Assembly (NCBI GenBank): GCA_945952225.1
Contig: CAMFHP010000001.1
Coordinates: 118,787 to 182,786 of the forward strand
Direction: 5' to 3'
Source: an uncultured Myxococcaceae bacterium
GTDB lineage: Bacteria > Myxococcota_A > Polyangia > Polyangiales > Ga0077539
Length of the DNA: 64,000 nt
In this document: piece after piece, positions 60,546-64,000 of the stretch
Layout of the letters: each line of letters opens with the position of its first letter
How positions within the stretch are numbered: position 1 is the stretch's first letter
Notes under the pieces: generated by a model
Told to the model about the DNA's origin: nothing
What the model saw: only the letters and a program-made list of their open reading frames with translations
Databases searched by the model: none
Translations under genes and position numbers: made by a program

Positions 60546-60980
60546 ATGCGCGTGCTCGTGATCGTGAAGGCCTCGAAGAACAGCGAAGCGGGCGTGATGC
60601 CCGACCGCAAGCTCATGATGGACATGCTGGCCTTCAACGAGGCGCTCGTGAACGCCGGGGTGATGGTCTCGGGCGACGGGCTGCACCCGAGTTCGAAGGG
60701 CGTGCGCGTGCACTTCACCGACGCGGGACAGACGGTGGTTCCTGGGCCCTTCGGCAACACGCAGGAGCTCGTCGGCGGCTTCTGGATCTGGGAGGTCGCG
60801 TCGATGGAAGACGCCCTCGCGTGGGCCCGTCGCTGTCCGAACCCGATGCCCGGCGAAGAGGGCGTGCTCGAACTCCGCCCGATCATCATGGCCGAGGATT
60901 TCGGTGAGGCCATGACCCCCGAGCTCAAGGCCGCCGAAGAGCGTCTGCGCGCGGAATCCGAAGCCCGTCGCAAGGGCTGA
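60546..60980 (+). CDS. YCII-related (DGPF-domain) protein
   Basis: 144 residues. MRVLVIVKASKNSEAGVMPDRKLMMDMLAFNEALVNAGVMVSGDGLHPSSKGVRVHF and GPFGNTQELVGGFWIWEVASMEDALAWARRCPNPMPGEEGVLELRPI are typical of the YCII/DGPF family. Members are near ECF-sigma genes or enzymes; role not established. ATG 60546. Preceded by a 123-bp gap after the PAP2 gene. Confidence 0.82.
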   Translation: MRVLVIVKASKNSEAGVMPDRKLMMDMLAFNEALVNAGVMVSGDGLHPSSKGVRVHFTDAGQTVVPGPFGNTQELVGGFWIWEVASMEDALAWARRCPNPMPGEEGVLELRPIIMAEDFGEAMTPELKAAEERLRAESEARRKG

Positions 60981-61024
60981 GGCGCGCTTCGCTTCGCCGC
61001 GCATCTCGGCGAGGATGCGGGGCC

Positions 61025-61957
61025 ATGAGCTCCTCCGACGGCATCCACTCCGACCTGCGCGGCCTCGCGCGATGGCTTCCGCGCGATCTCGCCCTGCGAT
61101 GGCTCCTTCCCGTGCTGCGACGGATGCCTGCGCCGCCGGGCCGACTCCCCGCGCGTGTGACCGTGCGCACCGTGCCTCTCGAAGGCCGCGGCGGCGCGTC
61201 GGTGCGCGTGCTCGAAGGTCCGCGCGGCGAAGGGCTGCGTCCCGCGATGTTGTGGATCCACGGCGGCGGCTACGTGATCGGCCGCGCGCAGAACGACGAC
61301 GTGCACTGCGCCCGCTTCGCCGAGCGACTCGGCGCGGCGGTGTACTCCGTGGACTACCGCCTCGCGCCGGAGCATCCCTTTCCGACGCCCGTCGACGACT
61401 GCCTCGCCGCGTGGGAACTCCTGCTGCGCGACGCGCCCTCGATGGGCATCGACCCCGCGCGCCTCGTGATCGGCGGCGCGAGCGCGGGCGGAGGACTCGC
61501 TGCGGCCCTCGTGCTGCGCGCGCACGACCGCGGTCTCGCGGCGCCCGCGTTGCAGCTCCTCGTGTACCCGATGCTCGACGATCGCACCGTGTCGCGCGCC
61601 GTCGACGAGCGGCACTTTCGCGTGTGGAACAACGTCAACAATCGCTTCGGCTGGCGCGCGTACCTCGGTCGCGATCCCGGCGGCGAAGGCGTCTCCGACC
61701 ACGCCGCACCGGCACGACGCGGCGACCTCTCGGGCCTCGCGCCCGCGTGGATCGGCGTGGGCACCGCGGACCTCTTTCACGACGAGGACCTGGCCTACGC
61801 CGCACGGCTGCGCGAGGCGGGCGTCGAGGTGACCGTCGACGTGGTGGAGGGCGCGTTTCACGGCTTCGATGTGCTGTCGCCCGCAGCGCCCGTGAGCCGA
61901 CGCTTCTTCGACGCGCAGGTGGCCGCGATCGAGCGCGCCTTCGCGCGGCGCGCGTGA
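61025..61957 (+). CDS. Alpha/beta hydrolase, HSL/esterase family
   Basis: 310 residues. Oxyanion-hole motif HGGGYVIG (about 79-86), nucleophile elbow GGASAGGG (about 155-162, Ser within GASAG), acid DLFHDED (about 246-252) and His in GAFHGFD (about 277-283). Carboxylesterase or lipase of the hormone-sensitive type. ATG 61025. Probably cytoplasmic; substrate unknown. Confidence 0.85.
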   Translation: MSSSDGIHSDLRGLARWLPRDLALRWLLPVLRRMPAPPGRLPARVTVRTVPLEGRGGASVRVLEGPRGEGLRPAMLWIHGGGYVIGRAQNDDVHCARFAERLGAAVYSVDYRLAPEHPFPTPVDDCLAAWELLLRDAPSMGIDPARLVIGGASAGGGLAAALVLRAHDRGLAAPALQLLVYPMLDDRTVSRAVDERHFRVWNNVNNRFGWRAYLGRDPGGEGVSDHAAPARRGDLSGLAPAWIGVGTADLFHDEDLAYAARLREAGVEVTVDVVEGAFHGFDVLSPAAPVSRRFFDAQVAAIERAFARRA

Positions 61958-61985
61958 ACGTTGACCGCGTGGGGTCCGCTCTGCG

Positions 61986-62531
61986 ATGAGCGCGGCGCCC
62001 ATGCGTATCGCCGTGATCCTCGCGCTGCTCGCACCCTCCGCCTGCGGACGCTCGACGTCGGCGCCCGTGACCGCGCCTGCGACCGCGACGGCCGCATCGA
62101 CCGCGAGCGAGCCTGCGCCCGCCGCAACGACGACCGCGCCCGCCGCAACGACGGCGCCGACCGCGTACTGCTACGTGTTTCACCGTGACGCGCCCGCGGG
62201 GAATTTTTCGAACTGCTACGACAGTGAGGGGCGGTGTCGCGAGACCGTGGCCTCGCGCCGTGCCGTCTTCGAAGAGCAGGGCGGACGCCTCGAACGTGAC
62301 TGCGAGGTCTCGCCCGAGGCGACGTGCGCGGTGGCCCTCGATGACGCGGGCCGCGTGACCTTTCGATCGTGCGCGGCCACGGCGGCGATCTGCGAAGAGC
62401 AACGGATACGCGCCGCACGCATGACGCAGGCGAACTTCGTCGGTGGAGCCTCTCCGCGGTGCCGAAGCGCTACGCGCGACGACCTCGCGCACGACCCTGC
62501 GTCCCGGGCGCCGGGCGCGTTGCAGTTCTGA
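61986..62531 (+). CDS. Small lipoprotein, unknown
   Basis: 181 residues. Signal peptide with LAPSAC (C20), a Thr/Ala-rich linker to about 60, and a Cys-containing body with CYVFHRDAPAGNFSNCYDSEGRC (Cys spacing suggests disulphides). ATG 61986, 28 bp after the hydrolase. No family recognised. Confidence 0.6.
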   Translation: MSAAPMRIAVILALLAPSACGRSTSAPVTAPATATAASTASEPAPAATTTAPAATTAPTAYCYVFHRDAPAGNFSNCYDSEGRCRETVASRRAVFEEQGGRLERDCEVSPEATCAVALDDAGRVTFRSCAATAAICEEQRIRAARMTQANFVGGASPRCRSATRDDLAHDPASRAPGALQF

Positions 62532-62605
62532 CCCGTGGGTACATTCCCGTTGACCGCGCGCGGGCTTCGGGCGCTGACTGTCCATGGAGGCAGCGGAGCG
62601 GAGCG

Positions 62606-63496
62606 ATGACTGGGGTTCGACGGCGCGACGGCACCCGCAACGTCGCCAGACCCCGCGTCGCGGTGATGGCCCTCGCGCTGGCGATGGTGTGCGCGGTGCC
62701 TGCGGGCTGCGCCACGTCGGGCTTCAACCGCGACGTGTTTCGCGCCACGCAGGACGCGCTCGTCGCCGTGCGCGAGGCCGAGCCGGGGCTCCTCGATCCC
62801 GACCTGCTCCACGACGCGGCGCGGGCGGCCACGGCGGGGGCGAGCCAGGGCGTGCGCCTCTCGCCGGAACTTCAGGGCGACGCCGCGCGCCTCGTCGAGG
62901 GCGTGGTGAACGCGGCGCTCGCGGCGCTCCAGCCCGCGCTCGAACGGCTCCTCGCGATGGTGCGCGCACAGCTCGTCGCGCTGCTCGATGGCACCGACGG
63001 GCCCCTCGCGCGGCTCACGGCCCATGAGCTCCAGATCGTGCGCCGCGAGCTTCGTGGGGCCGTCGACGACCTCGACGTGTCGCTGCAACGGCTCATCCAG
63101 CACAACGCCCGGGTGTTCGCCGACGAGCTCCGCACCTCGGTGGGACCGGCCCTCGACGACACGGTCGTCTCGACGCTCCGTCAGGGCAGCCGCGAGGTGG
63201 GCGCGAACCTCACGTCGTCGGTGGGGCGCGGCGTGCGGCGTGACATCGTGCCGGCGATCCGCGACGCGGAGTCGGCGCTCCTCGGGCGCGACGAGCAGTC
63301 GAAGCGACGCGATCAGCTCGTGGCCGTGGCGCTGGGCATCGCGGTGGTGGGGCTCCTCGTGGTGATCGCGCAGAACATCATGGCGTCGCGCCACTCGCGC
63401 GAGCTCACCGAGCGCATGCTGCGCCTCCTCGTCGAGCGCGAACAGGATCGAGAACGCGAGCGTCGCGACACCTCCCGCGCGTGGAAGGACACATGA
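62606..63496 (+). CDS. Lipobox protein with C-terminal transmembrane and charged tail, unknown
   Basis: 296 residues. N-terminus with an Arg-rich start and lipobox VPAGC (C35), a helical middle part (about 60-225, coiled-coil-like with VNAALAALQPALERLLAMVRAQLVALLDG), a hydrophobic segment at about 240-262 (LVAVALGIAVVGLLVVIAQNIM), and an Arg/Glu-rich tail. Both a lipobox and a C-terminal helix in one protein is unusual, implying a span of the cell envelope. ATG 62606; its stop overlaps the next gene's start by 4 nt (ATGA). Confidence 0.55.
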   Translation: MTGVRRRDGTRNVARPRVAVMALALAMVCAVPAGCATSGFNRDVFRATQDALVAVREAEPGLLDPDLLHDAARAATAGASQGVRLSPELQGDAARLVEGVVNAALAALQPALERLLAMVRAQLVALLDGTDGPLARLTAHELQIVRRELRGAVDDLDVSLQRLIQHNARVFADELRTSVGPALDDTVVSTLRQGSREVGANLTSSVGRGVRRDIVPAIRDAESALLGRDEQSKRRDQLVAVALGIAVVGLLVVIAQNIMASRHSRELTERMLRLLVEREQDRERERRDTSRAWKDT

Positions 63497-64000
63497 CCCG
63501 TCGCGCTTCCATCCCCCTCGCTGCGATGGTCGCACTCACCGCGTCGTGCGGCGGCGATCACGACACGCTGCGCCCGCGCACCACGCTCCTCGCCGACGCC
63601 GATGCGGGCGTCGGAGACCCGCGGGTCACGGTGCGCGAGGCCGTGCGCGAGGGCGAGCGCTGGAGCCTGTCACGGTCGACGGTTCCGCTGTGGCTCGTGG
63701 GCGGATGCTGCGCGGTGACCACCCATCCCGCGGCGGTGGTGGGTGAGCCGGGGCGGTGTCCCGCGGTGTTTCGACACGGCGACGCGCTCGTGCCCGTGTG
63801 CGCCGTCGACCAACGGCACGGCCTCGCGCTCACCCATCGTCCGCCCGTCGCGGGCCACGGGAGCGACCTCGCCGACGAGGTGCTGGCACCGGGCATGTCG
63901 GTGCGATTGCGCTTCCACGACACGGAGCGCGGGGCCGTGGTGGTCGACGTCGACCCCGATCAGTTCACGCTGCGTGTGCTCGACGGCAGCGGCCTTCCCG
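63493..64000 (+). CDS. Lipoprotein, 3' end cut by window edge
   Basis: At least 169 residues without a stop to the right edge. Signal peptide with lipobox TASC (C19), then an Asp-rich stretch (TLLADADAGVGDPR) and Val/Arg-rich beta-like sequence with two CC/C motifs (GGCCAVTT, VPVCAVD). ATG 63493 overlaps the preceding stop by 4 nt, so the two are coupled and may work together. Confidence 0.6.
   Translation, partial: MTRRASIPLAAMVALTASCGGDHDTLRPRTTLLADADAGVGDPRVTVREAVREGERWSLSRSTVPLWLVGGCCAVTTHPAAVVGEPGRCPAVFRHGDALVPVCAVDQRHGLALTHRPPVAGHGSDLADEVLAPGMSVRLRFHDTERGAVVVDVDPDQFTLRVLDGSGLP

Overview
The window is very GC-rich chromosomal DNA, and nearly all coding frames have G or C at the third codon position. 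It looks like a myxobacterium (Myxococcota, class Polyangia; a Sandaracinus-type lineage would fit). The basis is the series of lipoproteins with Asp-rich linkers, a secreted protein joining Cys-rich modules to RCC1-like repeats, a long Pro/Glu/Ala/Lys linker in IF-2, and many lipoproteins of unknown role. The lineage call is inference; no rRNA or marker phylogeny was available.

Layout. 0-2.4 kb: a two-gene ATPase plus HNH nuclease pair resembling the Septu (PtuA/PtuB) anti-phage system, cut by the left edge. 2.5-5.4 kb: a histone-H1-like Lys/Ala protein and a helical-repeat protein of unknown role. 5.5-12.4 kb: two large lipoproteins, one a YVTN-type propeller with two haem-binding CxxCH motifs, the other Cys-rich with RCC1-like repeats. 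12.4-20.3 kb: the conserved transcription/translation operon rimP-nusA-ylxR(+L7Ae-like)-infB-unknown-ylxP-rbfA, with a good sigma70-type promoter and a long structured leader. 20.3-34 kb: envelope and secreted functions (a Cys-rich lipoprotein, two M1 metallopeptidases, a membrane-anchored helical-repeat protein, NagZ-like hydrolase, TPR protein, TolC-like protein, ceramidase-like lipoprotein). 34-38.2 kb: a flavin-dependent halogenase-like protein, a lipoprotein, and an S1-domain protein (rpsA-like). 38.6 kb: tRNA-Asn(GTT) with promoter and terminator.

39-54.6 kb is an accessory stretch of small redox, detoxification and regulator genes: a PemK/MazF-type toxin without a visible antitoxin, three LysR regulators and one TetR regulator, two old-yellow-enzyme reductases (one fused to DUF1330 with an altered active site), SDR, DJ-1/PfpI-like protein, GFA-type protein, F420/NADP-type reductase and ChrA. 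Several dyad-symmetric candidate operators sit in the expected regulatory gaps. A 22-bp exact repeat carrying a 12-bp palindrome occurs at 44.34 and 54.65 kb.

54.7-56.5 kb: an AbiE-type (type IV) toxin-antitoxin pair whose promoter lies under a perfect 43-bp palindrome. 56.6-64 kb: CcdC-like membrane protein, SRPBCC-ArsR pair with two identical-architecture dyads upstream, a LysR regulator, PAP2 phosphatase, YCII-like protein, alpha/beta hydrolase, and lipoproteins; the last is cut by the right edge.

Together the window joins a housekeeping translation core to two probable phage-defence modules (Septu-like and AbiE) and a stress/redox accessory region. All functions are from sequence reading only; no database search was run.
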